Below, one piece after another: positions 1-8,914 of a stretch of 64,000 bases of DNA; positions within the stretch are counted from its first letter, which is position 1, and every line of letters starts with the position of its first letter. Position numbers and translations under genes: made by a program. This DNA is from Bianquea renquensis (GTDB lineage Bacteria; Bacillota; Clostridia; Lachnospirales; Bianqueaceae): assembly GCF_014384895.1 (NCBI RefSeq), contig NZ_JACRSQ010000007.1:62001-126000 (forward strand). Direction: 5' to 3'. Below the pieces are notes generated by a model that saw only the letters and a program-made list of their open reading frames with translations, ran no database searches and was not told where the DNA came from.

Positions 1-1638
1 CTGACGATTATCGGTTTGTTAGGCGGATTAGGGTTATTTTTGTATGGAATGAATATCATGGCGGACGGTTTGCAGAAATCGGCCGGCAGCAAAATGAAAA
101 AGCTTCTCAGTATTCTGACGACCAATCGTTTCTTAGGCGTCGCCGTGGGCGCTTTAGTGACGGCCATCATTCAAAGCAGTTCCGCCACCACCGTCATGGT
201 GGTAGGCTTTGTCAATGCGGGTTTACTCAATCTACTTCAAGCAACAGGCGTGATTATGGGAGCGAATATTGGAACGACCATCACTTCCTGGATCGTATCC
301 CTTGGCGAGTGGGCAAGCTTCTTAAAACCCAGCACGCTGGCGCCGTTGGCTGCCGGGATTGGCGCCATGATGTTTGTCTTTGGAAATGACCGCAAGAGGC
401 AGGCTGGTGAAATAATAATTGGGTTTGGCCTTCTGTTCATGGGGTTAGAGCTCATGTCCAACACCATGAAGCCATTTCAGGGGTCCCAGGTTTTCCGGGA
501 TGCGTTCCAGACCATGGGCGCCAATCCGATTCTCGGAATCCTGGTTGGCTTGATCGTCACCGCCGTTATCCAGAGCAGTTCTGCGTCCGTGGGAATTTTG
601 CAGTCCGTCGCCAGCCTGGGGCTAGTTCCCTGGAATGCAGCGGTGTACATTATTCTTGGGCAGAATATTGGAACATGCGTGACCGCCCTTCTATCAGCCG
701 CTGGGGCCAACCGCACTGCGAAACGGGCGGCCCTGATCCACCTCCTTTTTAACATCACAGGAACGATTCTCTTTGCCGTGGGATCGGTTCTCTTTTTCCG
801 CTTTAATACGGGATTTGGCGCGATTCCTGTCACTCTGACGGGTATTTCCATATTCCACACCATTTTTAATGTTGCGAACACGGTTGTGCTGTTTCCTTTC
901 AGCAAGCAGCTGGTCCATCTGGCAGAGAAGCTTCTTCCAGAGCATAAAACAGCCGCTGGAGATGAGATTGCGGAGGAAAAGTTATTAAAGCGCCTCGATG
1001 AGCGCATTTTAAACAATCCTGGCTTTGCCATTGCCACCACAGTTGAAGAGGTGCTGAAAATGGCGGATCTGACCTCAAGTAACCTGCGCCTTTGCCAGCA
1101 GGCTTTGATGGAGCGGGATGATGCCCTGGTGCAGCGCGTCTTTGAGCAGGAAGACATTGTCGATCGAAGTGAAAAGGAAATTACGGAATATCTGATCAAA
1201 ATCAATGAGGAGTCCATCAGCGAGAGGCAGAGCCATACGGTGACGGCGCTGCTACACACGATCAACGATATCGAGCGGATCAGTGATCACTCGGAAAATA
1301 TGGCGGAATTGATTCAGAATTATATCCGTCAAGATCTTCACTTTAGCGAGGTTGCCTCCGACGAAATCCGAACGATGATGAACATGGTCCGGGATAATTT
1401 TGAGGAGGCGGTCAATGTTCGAAGGCAATATGATTTTCGGAAAGCAGAGTCTGTTAAACGCCAGGAGGATGCGGTGGACTCTATGGAAGAGGATCTGCGT
1501 TTCGAGCATATCAACCGGCTGGCGCAAAATGCCTGCGATACCAGGGCTGGCGTTATCTTTCTGGATTTGATCAGTAATCTAGAGCGGGTATCCGATCACT
1601 GCGTCAATATTGTGGAGGCGGCAGAGTCCGAGCTGTAA
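1..1638 (+). CDS. Na/Pi cotransporter family protein (5' end outside window)
   Basis: Sodium-dependent phosphate uptake protein of the NptA/PF02690 family with a C-terminal PhoU-like domain. The reading frame is open from base 1 (Leu-Thr-Ile-Ile-Gly before the first possible start, a TTG at 16), so the true start probably lies just upstream. Two inverted-repeat transport halves are visible, each with the family QSSS signature: QSSSATT in the first and QSSSASVG in the second. Hydrophobic segments fill roughly residues 1-310. Residues about 330-540 are charged and helical, with ERISDHSEN and ERVSDHCVN repeats typical of PhoU. It is followed at once by the promoter of the glycolytic operon, so it belongs to a separate upstream unit. 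Confidence 0.9.
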   Translation: MTIIGLLGGLGLFLYGMNIMADGLQKSAGSKMKKLLSILTTNRFLGVAVGALVTAIIQSSSATTVMVVGFVNAGLLNLLQATGVIMGANIGTTITSWIVSLGEWASFLKPSTLAPLAAGIGAMMFVFGNDRKRQAGEIIIGFGLLFMGLELMSNTMKPFQGSQVFRDAFQTMGANPILGILVGLIVTAVIQSSSASVGILQSVASLGLVPWNAAVYIILGQNIGTCVTALLSAAGANRTAKRAALIHLLFNITGTILFAVGSVLFFRFNTGFGAIPVTLTGISIFHTIFNVANTVVLFPFSKQLVHLAEKLLPEHKTAAGDEIAEEKLLKRLDERILNNPGFAIATTVEEVLKMADLTSSNLRLCQQALMERDDALVQRVFEQEDIVDRSEKEITEYLIKINEESISERQSHTVTALLHTINDIERISDHSENMAELIQNYIRQDLHFSEVASDEIRTMMNMVRDNFEEAVNVRRQYDFRKAESVKRQEDAVDSMEEDLRFEHINRLAQNACDTRAGVIFLDLISNLERVSDHCVNIVEAAESEL

Positions 1639-1669
1639 AAGGACATGCGCTTCTTTTGTCAAAATTTAC

Positions 1670-1698
1670 TTGCAATTTATTGTGAAATGTTTTACAAT
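1670..1698 (+). promoter_or_regulatory. Promoter of the cggR-gapA glycolytic operon
   Basis: A -35 box TTGCAA (1670-1675) and a -10 box TACAAT (1693-1698) are separated by exactly 17 bp. The cggR start at 1732 lies 34 bp downstream. A frame that could start upstream at 1645 would begin before this promoter, which supports the later start. Confidence 0.7.
1680..1697. promoter_or_regulatory. Rex-like inverted repeat over the glycolytic -10 box
   Basis: TTGTGAA, four bases, then TTTACAA, which is one mismatch from a perfect inverted repeat. Spacing and half-sites match the Rex redox repressor operator known in Bacillota (TTGTGAA or TTGTTAA half-sites). It covers the -10 box at 1693-1698, a position suited to repression. 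That Rex binds here is inferred; no rex gene lies in the window. Confidence 0.45.
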
Positions 1699-1731
1699 GA
1701 ACACGAATGCCACAGTAGGAGTTGGGAAGAT

Positions 1732-2652
1732 ATGGAGACGATTCTGCGGCGCTTGCTTCCAGATGGCATGGACGATCTGATACGGCGGTGGCGCCTTCTA
1801 GTGGCAATTCGTACATGCGGAGTCGCCGGACGCCGAGAACTGGCCTCACGCTTGAGCTTATCTGAGCGGGTGCTCCGCCAGGATATTGTTATCTTGCAGA
1901 CATACGGCCTGATCGCCGTCACGGCAGGTGGGATCTCTGTCACACCGGACGGGATTCAGACAATCCGGTCCTTAGAAGAAGCCTGGCCGCGCACCGCAGA
2001 GATGTGGCGCGCAGTGGAAGAACTTAAGCCCGCGCTCAATGGAGTGAGAATCGCGGGGTATCCTGCCGGGCCCTATGCAGCGGCGGAGATGGCTCGACAT
2101 ATGGAGGCACGGCTTCACAGCCATATGTCCGTCTGTGTCGGTGGCGGCCCTCTCATAGCCCGGGCGGTAGCGCGTTCCCGGTCTCTCAGGAGATTGTCCG
2201 GCCTCACGGTATACCCTGCACAGCAAGCGTCTGCGGAGATTGCGTCCTCTCTTGCGCGAAAATTAGGAGGATTCCAGCCGGATGGAACCGATATTCCAGC
2301 CATTTTAAGGCCGCCCGATCTCCTGCTGCTGGAGATTCAAGAGGGAAGGATGGCGGCCAGGGCATATGGACTGTCAGATGACTACCAGCGGCTTTTGGAT
2401 CGCAAGGAGGCTCGCGCAGAAATTCTAGGGTATTTCCTGAATGCTGAGGGACAACCCGTTCTGCGGATTAAGGACTCCGCAGCGGATTTGCAGGTGATCC
2501 GACAGGCATCGGAGGTTCTTTGGATCGGAGAGGGAGAGCTGGGCGCCAATGCCTTTTGGGCTGTCCGGCGCTATCTATCGCCAAGGGGAATTCTGCTGGC
2601 GGACGATATCTTTATCGGCACGCTGTATCAGCTATGTTTTCACAGGTCATAG
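1732..2652 (+). CDS. cggR: CggR-like central glycolytic regulator (SorC/DeoR-type)
   Basis: Transcription regulator expected to repress the gapA operon and to sense a phosphorylated sugar (fructose-1,6-bisphosphate in the Bacillus protein). An N-terminal winged helix-turn-helix at about residues 25-75 contains the segment ELASRLSLSERVLRQDI. The rest resembles the SorC-type sugar-phosphate isomerase-fold effector domain (VGGGPLIARAVA; LLADDIFIGTLY near the end), but it is quite divergent. The ATG at 1732 was chosen because TAGGAG lies just before it and the promoter lies between it and earlier starts, giving 306 residues, somewhat shorter than Bacillus CggR. It is 56 bp upstream of gapA, the classical CggR position. 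Confidence 0.8.
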   Translation: METILRRLLPDGMDDLIRRWRLLVAIRTCGVAGRRELASRLSLSERVLRQDIVILQTYGLIAVTAGGISVTPDGIQTIRSLEEAWPRTAEMWRAVEELKPALNGVRIAGYPAGPYAAAEMARHMEARLHSHMSVCVGGGPLIARAVARSRSLRRLSGLTVYPAQQASAEIASSLARKLGGFQPDGTDIPAILRPPDLLLLEIQEGRMAARAYGLSDDYQRLLDRKEARAEILGYFLNAEGQPVLRIKDSAADLQVIRQASEVLWIGEGELGANAFWAVRRYLSPRGILLADDIFIGTLYQLCFHRS

Positions 2653-2708
2653 AATGGTGAATAGGAAAGCGGTTCCTATCTCATATTACGGTGTAAGGAG
2701 GAACAGAT

Positions 2709-3701
2709 TTGGCACGGATTGCAATTAACGGATTTGGACGGATTGGTCGGAATTCGTTCAAGATTGGAATGGAGAAGGGGTTGGATATTGTCGCCATCAA
2801 TGATCTGACGGATGCGGCGACCCTGGCACATCTGCTCAAATATGATAGTGTATTTGGCAAATTCGCGGGGACAGTGGAGTCGAGAGACGGTTTGCTTATC
2901 GTCAACGGTCGCCCTATCAAGGTGGTGGCTGAGCGGGACCCGAGCCGCCTGCCCTGGAAAGAACTTGGCGTCGACATCGTGATCGAATCCACGGGACTGT
3001 TTGCCAGCATGGAAAAAGCCAGCGCTCATCTCCAAGCGGGAGCGAGAAAGGTTATCATTTCGTGTCCTGCAAAGGGCACAAAATCCATCGTGATGGGTGT
3101 GAATCAGGAAGCCTATGATCCGGCAGTGGACCATGTGATTGACAATGCCTCCTGCACGACCAATTGCCTGGCGCCTGTGGTCAAAGTCCTCCATGATCAG
3201 TTCGGGATCGTGAAGGGGATGATGACGACCGTTCACTCCTACACAAACGATCAAAAAATTTTGGATCTGCCTCACAAAGATCTGCGGAGGGCCCGCTCGG
3301 CGACGCAGTCCATTATCCCTACGACGACGGGAGCTGCCGAGGCGGTGACGAAGGTAATCCCCTCCCTAGAGGGACGGTTGACCGGCATGGCCATGCGGGT
3401 GCCCACCCCCACAGTGTCCATCGTCGATTTCGTCGCAGAGCTTAAGACGGAGGTGACCAGGGAGAAGGTCAACGCTGTCCTGAAGGCCAACGCAGACGAT
3501 ATCATTCTAGGGTATACCGATGAGCCGCTGGTATCCATAGATTTTCGCCAGGACTCCCGCTCATCCATCGTGGACGGCCTGTCGACGAAAGTGCTGGACG
3601 GCAACATGGTGAAAGTCGTCGCCTGGTATGACAATGAGTGGATGTATTCCAACCGTATCGTTGACCTGACCCGTTTCGTGGCCGAGGGGCTAGCGCCCTG
3701 A
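2709..3701 (+). CDS. gapA: Glyceraldehyde-3-phosphate dehydrogenase
   Basis: Oxidises glyceraldehyde-3-phosphate with NAD+ and phosphate to 1,3-bisphosphoglycerate in cytoplasmic glycolysis. The N-terminal Rossmann motif INGFGRIGR is at residues 6-14, the catalytic motif ASCTTN has Cys149, and the C-terminal WYDNEW motif is present. The length of 330 residues is normal. It starts with TTG, supported by AAGGAGG at 2695-2701, 7 bases upstream; the next codons give the conserved ARIAINGFG. It is second in the cggR-gapA-pgk-tpiA-gpmI operon. Confidence 0.97.
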   Translation: MARIAINGFGRIGRNSFKIGMEKGLDIVAINDLTDAATLAHLLKYDSVFGKFAGTVESRDGLLIVNGRPIKVVAERDPSRLPWKELGVDIVIESTGLFASMEKASAHLQAGARKVIISCPAKGTKSIVMGVNQEAYDPAVDHVIDNASCTTNCLAPVVKVLHDQFGIVKGMMTTVHSYTNDQKILDLPHKDLRRARSATQSIIPTTTGAAEAVTKVIPSLEGRLTGMAMRVPTPTVSIVDFVAELKTEVTREKVNAVLKANADDIILGYTDEPLVSIDFRQDSRSSIVDGLSTKVLDGNMVKVVAWYDNEWMYSNRIVDLTRFVAEGLAP

Positions 3702-3710
3702 ATTATGCTT

Positions 3711-3748
3711 TTTTAAGCCTCTGCTTCCAGCGGAAGCCGGCTTTAAAA
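3711..3748 (+). other. Stem-loop between gapA and pgk
   Basis: GCTTCC-AGC-GGAAGC forms a short perfect hairpin, extended by AAGCC pairing with GGCTT and then by T-rich and A-rich flanks (TTTTAAGCC with GGCTTTAAAA). There is no T-run after it, so it is not a convincing terminator. It may stabilise or punctuate the mRNA between two genes that are often expressed to different levels. Confidence 0.45.
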
Positions 3749-3786
3749 TTATAACTATCACATTACACCCTGAAAGGAGTATGGTT

Positions 3787-4980
3787 ATGTTAAACAAGAA
3801 ATCTGTCGATGATATGAATGCGAAGGGAAAGCGAGTGCTGATTCGCTGTGATTTCAACGTTCCGCTAAAGGATGGGGTTATTACCGACGAAAACCGCCTT
3901 GTGCAGGCACTGCCGACAATCCAGAAAGTGATGAACGATGGGGGAAAAGTCATTTTGTGTTCCCATCTCGGCAAGCCAAAGGGAGAGCCGAAACCGGAAT
4001 TGTCCCTGGCGCCTGTGGCAAAGCGCCTCTCTGAACTGCTGAACAAGGAGGTTGTTTTCGCCAAGGATGACACCGTTGTCGGAGAAAACGCGAAGGCAGC
4101 CGTTGCCGCCATGAAAGACGGGGATGTGGTCCTTCTGGAAAATACCCGGTATCGCAAAGAGGAGACCAAAAATGAGGACGCCTTCAGCAAGGAATTGGCC
4201 TCCCTCGCCGACATTTTTGTCGACGATGCCTTTGGAACGGCTCATCGCGCTCACTGCTCCAACGTTGGTGTAACCAAATATGTGGAGACCTCCGTTGTGG
4301 GATATCTCATGGAAAAAGAGATCAATTTCCTTGGAAACGCTGTAGACAATCCTGTACGCCCCTTTGTAGCCATCCTGGGCGGTGCGAAAGTATCCGATAA
4401 GATCAACGTCATCAATAATCTCCTGGAAAAGGTAGACACTCTGATCATCGGCGGCGGAATGGCCTACACCTTCCTGAAGGCGCAGGGGAAAGAGATTGGA
4501 ACCTCCCTGCTGGAAGCTGACAAAATCGAGTATGCTCTTGAGATGATTGAAAAGGCGAAGGAGAAGGGCGTATCCCTGCTGTTGCCCGTTGACAATCTGG
4601 TGGCAAAGGAATTCAACAACGATGCGGAGTACCGCGTTTCTGAAAATGGAATGAATCCCGATGAGATGGGGTTGGATATCGGGCCGAAAACGAGAGCGCT
4701 CTTTGCCGATGCTTTGAAAAATGCCAAGACTGTGGTTTGGAATGGTCCCATGGGCGTCTTTGAGATGCCGAATTTTGCAGGTGGTACCATTGCAGTGGCT
4801 AAGGCTCTGGCCGAGATCGATGCCACGACGATTATCGGCGGCGGTGATTCCGCGGCGGCTGTCAATCAGCTGGGCTTCGGCGATAAGATGACGCACATTT
4901 CCACCGGCGGTGGAGCGTCCCTCGAATTCCTGGAGGGAAAAGAACTTCCTGGCGTTGCGGCCATCGCGGATAAAGAATAA
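3787..4980 (+). CDS. pgk: Phosphoglycerate kinase
   Basis: Transfers phosphate from 1,3-bisphosphoglycerate to ADP. Visible family motifs are RCDFNVPLKDG near the N-terminus, LGGAKVSDKI before the hinge, and GPMGVFE and GGGDSAAAV in the nucleotide-binding C-terminal domain. Two in-frame ATGs exist at 3781 and 3787. AAGGAG at 3774-3779 is only one base from the first but seven from the second, so 3787 is preferred, giving 397 residues beginning MLNKKSVDDM. It sits 85 bp after gapA, with a hairpin in the gap, and 15 bp before tpiA. Confidence 0.97.
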   Translation: MLNKKSVDDMNAKGKRVLIRCDFNVPLKDGVITDENRLVQALPTIQKVMNDGGKVILCSHLGKPKGEPKPELSLAPVAKRLSELLNKEVVFAKDDTVVGENAKAAVAAMKDGDVVLLENTRYRKEETKNEDAFSKELASLADIFVDDAFGTAHRAHCSNVGVTKYVETSVVGYLMEKEINFLGNAVDNPVRPFVAILGGAKVSDKINVINNLLEKVDTLIIGGGMAYTFLKAQGKEIGTSLLEADKIEYALEMIEKAKEKGVSLLLPVDNLVAKEFNNDAEYRVSENGMNPDEMGLDIGPKTRALFADALKNAKTVVWNGPMGVFEMPNFAGGTIAVAKALAEIDATTIIGGGDSAAAVNQLGFGDKMTHISTGGGASLEFLEGKELPGVAAIADKE

Positions 4981-4995
4981 GGAGGCGCTTCACTC

Positions 4996-5742
4996 ATGCG
5001 GAAAGTTATCGTTGCAGGAAACTGGAAAATGAACAAAACGCCCCGCGAGGCCATAGAGCTGATTGAAACGCTGAAGCCCTTAGTTTCTGAGCGGGAGGAT
5101 GTGGAGGTCGTCTTCTGCCCACCCTTTATTTCCCTTATGGTGGCGGTGGAGGCCGTAAAAGGCACCAACATCAAAATTGGTGCGCAGAATATGTACTTTG
5201 AAGAGAACGGCGCTTACACTGGCGAAGTTGCACCTGATATGATCGCAGAGTGCGGCGTTGAGTATGTGATCCTGGGACATTCGGAGAGACGCCAGTATTT
5301 TGGAGAGACAGACGAATCCATCAACAAAAAGGTGAAAAAGGCCTTTGAGCATGGATTGAAACCCATCATCTGCGTGGGAGAGACGCTGGAGCAGAGGGAG
5401 CAGGGGATTACAGAGGATTTGGTCCGGCTTCAGACTAAGATTGCGCTGAAAGATATTTCGAAGGAAGATGCGAAAAAAGCTGTCTTCGCCTACGAACCTG
5501 TATGGGCCATCGGAACCGGAAAGACGGCGACTAGCGTTCAGGCTGAGGAAGTCTGCGCGGCGATTCGAAGGGTTCTGAGCGAAATCTACGATGAAGAGAC
5601 TGCCGGAGAGATTCGCATTCAGTATGGCGGCAGCGTCAACGCTGGAAATGCGGCGGAACTGTTCGCCATGCCCAATATCGATGGCGGCCTAGTCGGCGGC
5701 GCCAGCCTGAAGGCTGATTTCGCCAAAATCGTAAATTATTAA
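4996..5742 (+). CDS. tpiA: Triosephosphate isomerase
   Basis: Interconverts dihydroxyacetone phosphate and glyceraldehyde-3-phosphate. The substrate-binding NWK motif is at residues 9-11, the catalytic histidine is in LGHSERR, the catalytic glutamate is in YEPVWAIGTGK, and the phosphate loop YGGSVN is near the end. The length of 248 is standard. AAGGAGG overlaps the pgk stop and serves this start. It is the fourth gene of the glycolytic operon. Confidence 0.97.
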   Translation: MRKVIVAGNWKMNKTPREAIELIETLKPLVSEREDVEVVFCPPFISLMVAVEAVKGTNIKIGAQNMYFEENGAYTGEVAPDMIAECGVEYVILGHSERRQYFGETDESINKKVKKAFEHGLKPIICVGETLEQREQGITEDLVRLQTKIALKDISKEDAKKAVFAYEPVWAIGTGKTATSVQAEEVCAAIRRVLSEIYDEETAGEIRIQYGGSVNAGNAAELFAMPNIDGGLVGGASLKADFAKIVNY

Positions 5743-5753
5743 GGAGCGTCTAC

Positions 5754-7292
5754 ATGAGCAAAAAACCAACTGTTTTAATGATCCTGGATGGTTTTGGCCT
5801 CAATGACCGCGTGGAAGGAAACGCGGTCAAACTCGCCAAAACTCCGAATTTTGATAAGCTGCTCACGGATTGGCCTTGGGTCAAGGGGGGAGCCAGCGGC
5901 CTGGATGTGGGGTTACCGGATGGACAGATGGGCAATTCCGAAGTCGGGCATTTAAATATCGGGGCTGGCCGTATCGTCTATCAGGAGCTGACTCGAATTT
6001 CCAAAGCCATTGAGGACGGAGATTTCTTCGAGAATCCTGCTCTGGTCAAGGCCATGGACAATTGTAAGCAGCACGACAGTGCCCTGCACCTATTGGGGCT
6101 GCTGTCGGATGGAGGCGTTCACAGCCACAACACCCATCTGTATGCCCTCCTCAGGATGGCAAAGGAGCGGGGGCTGACAAAGGTCTATGTTCATTGCTTT
6201 TTGGATGGACGCGACACCCCTCCAACCTCTGGGCTTGACTATGTGAAAGAGTTGGAGGCAGAGATTCAGAAGATTGGCATCGGCAAGATCGCCACTATTT
6301 CAGGCCGTTATTACGCTATGGACCGCGATAACCGCTGGGAGCGGGTGGAGAAAGCCTACAACGCCCTTGTCTATGGAAGGGGAGAGACTGCCGATTGTCC
6401 CGTCTGCGCTGTGGAAGCCTCCTACAAGGCGGAAATCAATGATGAGTTTGTTCTTCCGACAGTGATTATAGAACAAAATAAGCCTACGGCGACGATTCAG
6501 GCGCAGGATTCCGTGATCTTCTTCAATTTCCGTCCTGACCGCGCCAGACAGCTTACAAGGGCTCTGTGTGACGAGGCCTTTGCGGGATTCCAACGGGAAT
6601 GGTTTCCGCTGGAGTATGTTTGCTTTACTGAATACGATGTGACCATCCCGAACAAGGATGTTGCCTTCGAAAAGGAATCCCTTCATTGCATTTTCGGGGA
6701 GTATGTCTCGTCGAAGGGGTTGAAGCAATTGCGGCTGGCAGAAACGGAAAAGTACGCTCACGTTACGTTTTTCTTCAATGGCGGCGTCGAAGAGCCGTAT
6801 CCCGGAGAAGATCGGATTCTGGTCCCCTCACCGAAGGTTGCGACCTACGATCTTCAGCCTTCCATGAGCGCCGTCGGCGTCTGCGACAAGCTGGTTGAGG
6901 CGATTCGGTCGGGGAAATATGATGTGATTATCATCAATTTTGCAAACCCGGATATGGTGGGACACACTGGCATTCTGGAGGCGGCGATTGAAGCCGTGGA
7001 GACAGTGGATGCATGCTTGGGTAGGGCAATGGAGGCGTTGCTCGCTGTGAATGGCCAGATGTTTCTGTGTGCGGATCACGGCAATTCCGAGCAGCTGGTC
7101 GATTATGAGACTGGCGAGCCCTTCACGGCGCATACGACAAATCCCGTCCCCTTTGTACTGGTCAATTATGAGCCAGGCGTGACGCTGCGGGAAGGCGGCA
7201 AGCTTGCGGATATCGCGCCCACCCTTCTGGATATGATGGGAATGGAACAGCCAAAAGAGATGACGGGCCAGTCCTTGCTGATTCGTCCTTAA
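5754..7292 (+). CDS. gpmI: 2,3-bisphosphoglycerate-independent phosphoglycerate mutase
   Basis: Manganese-dependent interconversion of 3- and 2-phosphoglycerate through a phosphoserine intermediate. Alkaline-phosphatase superfamily motifs are seen in order: LDGFG near residue 12, GNSEVGHLNIG with the nucleophilic serine near residue 62, DGRDTPP, GRYYAMDRD, FRPDRARQ, NPDMVGHTG and the metal-binding ADHGN. The length of 512 is normal. AAGGAG lies 6 bases before the ATG. It is the last gene of the operon, ahead of an intrinsic terminator. Confidence 0.97.
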   Translation: MSKKPTVLMILDGFGLNDRVEGNAVKLAKTPNFDKLLTDWPWVKGGASGLDVGLPDGQMGNSEVGHLNIGAGRIVYQELTRISKAIEDGDFFENPALVKAMDNCKQHDSALHLLGLLSDGGVHSHNTHLYALLRMAKERGLTKVYVHCFLDGRDTPPTSGLDYVKELEAEIQKIGIGKIATISGRYYAMDRDNRWERVEKAYNALVYGRGETADCPVCAVEASYKAEINDEFVLPTVIIEQNKPTATIQAQDSVIFFNFRPDRARQLTRALCDEAFAGFQREWFPLEYVCFTEYDVTIPNKDVAFEKESLHCIFGEYVSSKGLKQLRLAETEKYAHVTFFFNGGVEEPYPGEDRILVPSPKVATYDLQPSMSAVGVCDKLVEAIRSGKYDVIIINFANPDMVGHTGILEAAIEAVETVDACLGRAMEALLAVNGQMFLCADHGNSEQLVDYETGEPFTAHTTNPVPFVLVNYEPGVTLREGGKLADIAPTLLDMMGMEQPKEMTGQSLLIRP

Positions 7293-7302
7293 AACTAGAG
7301 AA

Positions 7303-7345
7303 ACGGTTTCTCAGCTCACTTGAACTGAGAAACCGTATATTTTTC
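7303..7345 (+). terminator. Terminator after gpmI
   Basis: A perfect 12-bp stem (ACGGTTTCTCAG at 7303-7314 with its complement at 7325-7336) and a 10-base loop are followed by ATATTTTTC. It ends the cggR-gpmI unit and separates it from eno. Confidence 0.9.
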
Positions 7346-7427
7346 GCACAATTTTCCATACTAATTTCATGGTGCCGGAGGATACGGCATACAATAGGAG
7401 TCAACAGGCGAGAAGGAGTTTGATCGA

Positions 7428-8741
7428 ATGAGACAAAATATCGCAATACAAGAGATCCATGCCAGAGAGATTCTGGATTCTAGAGCAAATCCAACCATTG
7501 AAGTCGATGTGATAACGGAGGATGGTACCCTTGGCCGCGCCGCTGTGCCGTCGGGCGCTTCCACAGGGGAGCATGAGGCGGTGGAGCTTCGGGACGAGGA
7601 ACGGCGTTATGGCGGAAAAGGCGTACAGAAAGCGGTGTCAAACGTTAACACTGAAATCCGCGGTGCGATTCGAGGAATGAATATACTGGATCAGCCGGCA
7701 ATCGATGCGGCTTTGATCGCGTTGGACGGTACGCCGAACAAAAGCCGTCTGGGCGCCAATGCCATTCTAGGCGTTTCCCTGGCCGCTGCCCGCGCCGCGG
7801 CGGAGGTGCTGGGAATGAGCCTGTATCAGTATATTGGTGGCTGCAACGCCAAAGTTTTGCCGGTACCCATGATGAATATTTTAAATGGGGGCGTCCACGC
7901 GGACAATACCGTGGACTTGCAAGAGTTTATGATCATGCCCGTCGGCGCGGCCAGCTTTCAAGAAGGGCTTCGGATGTGCGCGGAAGTCTATCAGCAGTTG
8001 AAGAAAGTCCTGCATGGGAAAGGGTTATCTTCGGCTATCGGGGACGAGGGAGGATTTGCTCCCAATCTCGCTTCTTCCGAAGAGGCTCTGGAGCTCCTGC
8101 TGGAGGCGGTGGAAAAAGCGGCCTACGAGCCGGGACGGGATATTCGCTTCGCCATAGACGCTGCGTCCTCCGAAATGTATCAGCCGGACAGAAAAGCCTA
8201 TTATTTCGCCGGTGAAAGTCAAATGCGGGGGGAAGAAATCTACCGAACAGCGGATGAGATGGTTCAGTACTATCAGAATCTGTGTGACAAATTTCCAATC
8301 ATTTCTCTGGAAGATGGGTTGGATGAAAATGACTGGGAGGGATGGAAACTGCTCACCAGCCGCCTTGGAGACCGGATCCAACTTGTTGGCGACGATCTAT
8401 TTGTGACCAATACACAGCGGTTGGAAAAAGGAATTACAGAGAAGGTCGGCAATTCCATCTTAATCAAAGTCAATCAGATTGGAACCTTGACAGAGACACT
8501 CAACGCCATTGAGATGGCAAACCGAGCTGGGTATACAGCTGTAGTATCCCACCGGAGCGGAGAGACGGAAGATACCACCATCGCAGATATTGTGGTGGGC
8601 GTCAATGCAGGGCAGATTAAGACCGGCGCGCCGTGCCGGTCTGACCGCACCGCAAAGTATAATCAACTGCTGCGCATAGAGGAAGAACTGGGAAAAAGTG
8701 CAGAGTACTGGGGACTGAAGGCGTGGTTCAATTTGCGCTAA
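7428..8741 (+). CDS. eno: Enolase
   Basis: Dehydrates 2-phosphoglycerate to phosphoenolpyruvate, needing Mg2+. Motifs in order: DSRANPTIEVDV, SGASTGEHEAVELRD, IGDEGGFAPN with the catalytic glutamate region, the metal ligands in LEDGLDENDW and GDDLFVTN, the catalytic lysine in LIKVNQIGT, and SHRSGETEDTTIAD. The 437 residues are slightly longer than most bacterial enolases. AGAAGGAG lies 8 bases before the ATG. It has its own transcription unit between two terminators; a TACAAT at 7390-7395 could be its -10, but I see no good -35. Confidence 0.97.
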   Translation: MRQNIAIQEIHAREILDSRANPTIEVDVITEDGTLGRAAVPSGASTGEHEAVELRDEERRYGGKGVQKAVSNVNTEIRGAIRGMNILDQPAIDAALIALDGTPNKSRLGANAILGVSLAAARAAAEVLGMSLYQYIGGCNAKVLPVPMMNILNGGVHADNTVDLQEFMIMPVGAASFQEGLRMCAEVYQQLKKVLHGKGLSSAIGDEGGFAPNLASSEEALELLLEAVEKAAYEPGRDIRFAIDAASSEMYQPDRKAYYFAGESQMRGEEIYRTADEMVQYYQNLCDKFPIISLEDGLDENDWEGWKLLTSRLGDRIQLVGDDLFVTNTQRLEKGITEKVGNSILIKVNQIGTLTETLNAIEMANRAGYTAVVSHRSGETEDTTIADIVVGVNAGQIKTGAPCRSDRTAKYNQLLRIEEELGKSAEYWGLKAWFNLR

Positions 8742-8756
8742 GGAGTCACATGGCTA

Positions 8757-8808
8757 ACAGAAGCGCTGCAAGGGGGACCGCTTCCCCCTTGCAGCGCTTC
8801 TGTTTTCT
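8757..8808 (+). terminator. Very strong terminator after eno
   Basis: A perfect 20-bp inverted repeat (8757-8776 with 8784-8803), a 7-base loop ACCGCTT, then TTTCTTG. It isolates the glycolytic genes from the following two-component system. Confidence 0.95.
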
Positions 8809-8853
8809 TGAGGAAGAAAATCGCAGTCTAACAACTATAAAAAGAAAAAGGAC

Positions 8854-8882
8854 TTGCCTGCCATGACAATTTACGGTATACT
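8854..8882 (+). promoter_or_regulatory. Promoter of the AgrC-like kinase operon
   Basis: TTGCCT (8854-8859), 17 bp, TATACT (8877-8882). The kinase start is 32 bp downstream, with AGGAGAAG before it. Confidence 0.65.
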
Positions 8883-8914
8883 AAATCTATCCTACGGTAA
8901 ACAGGAGAAGAACA

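Noticed and set aside
477..1265. A long reverse-strand open frame of 262 codons inside the Na/Pi cotransporter gene
   Set aside because: It mirrors the codon pattern of the clear forward gene, has no ribosome binding site, and its product shows no recognisable domain.
3865..4896. A 343-codon reverse-strand open frame across pgk
   Set aside because: Shadow of a fully conserved phosphoglycerate kinase gene; no start signal and no domain.
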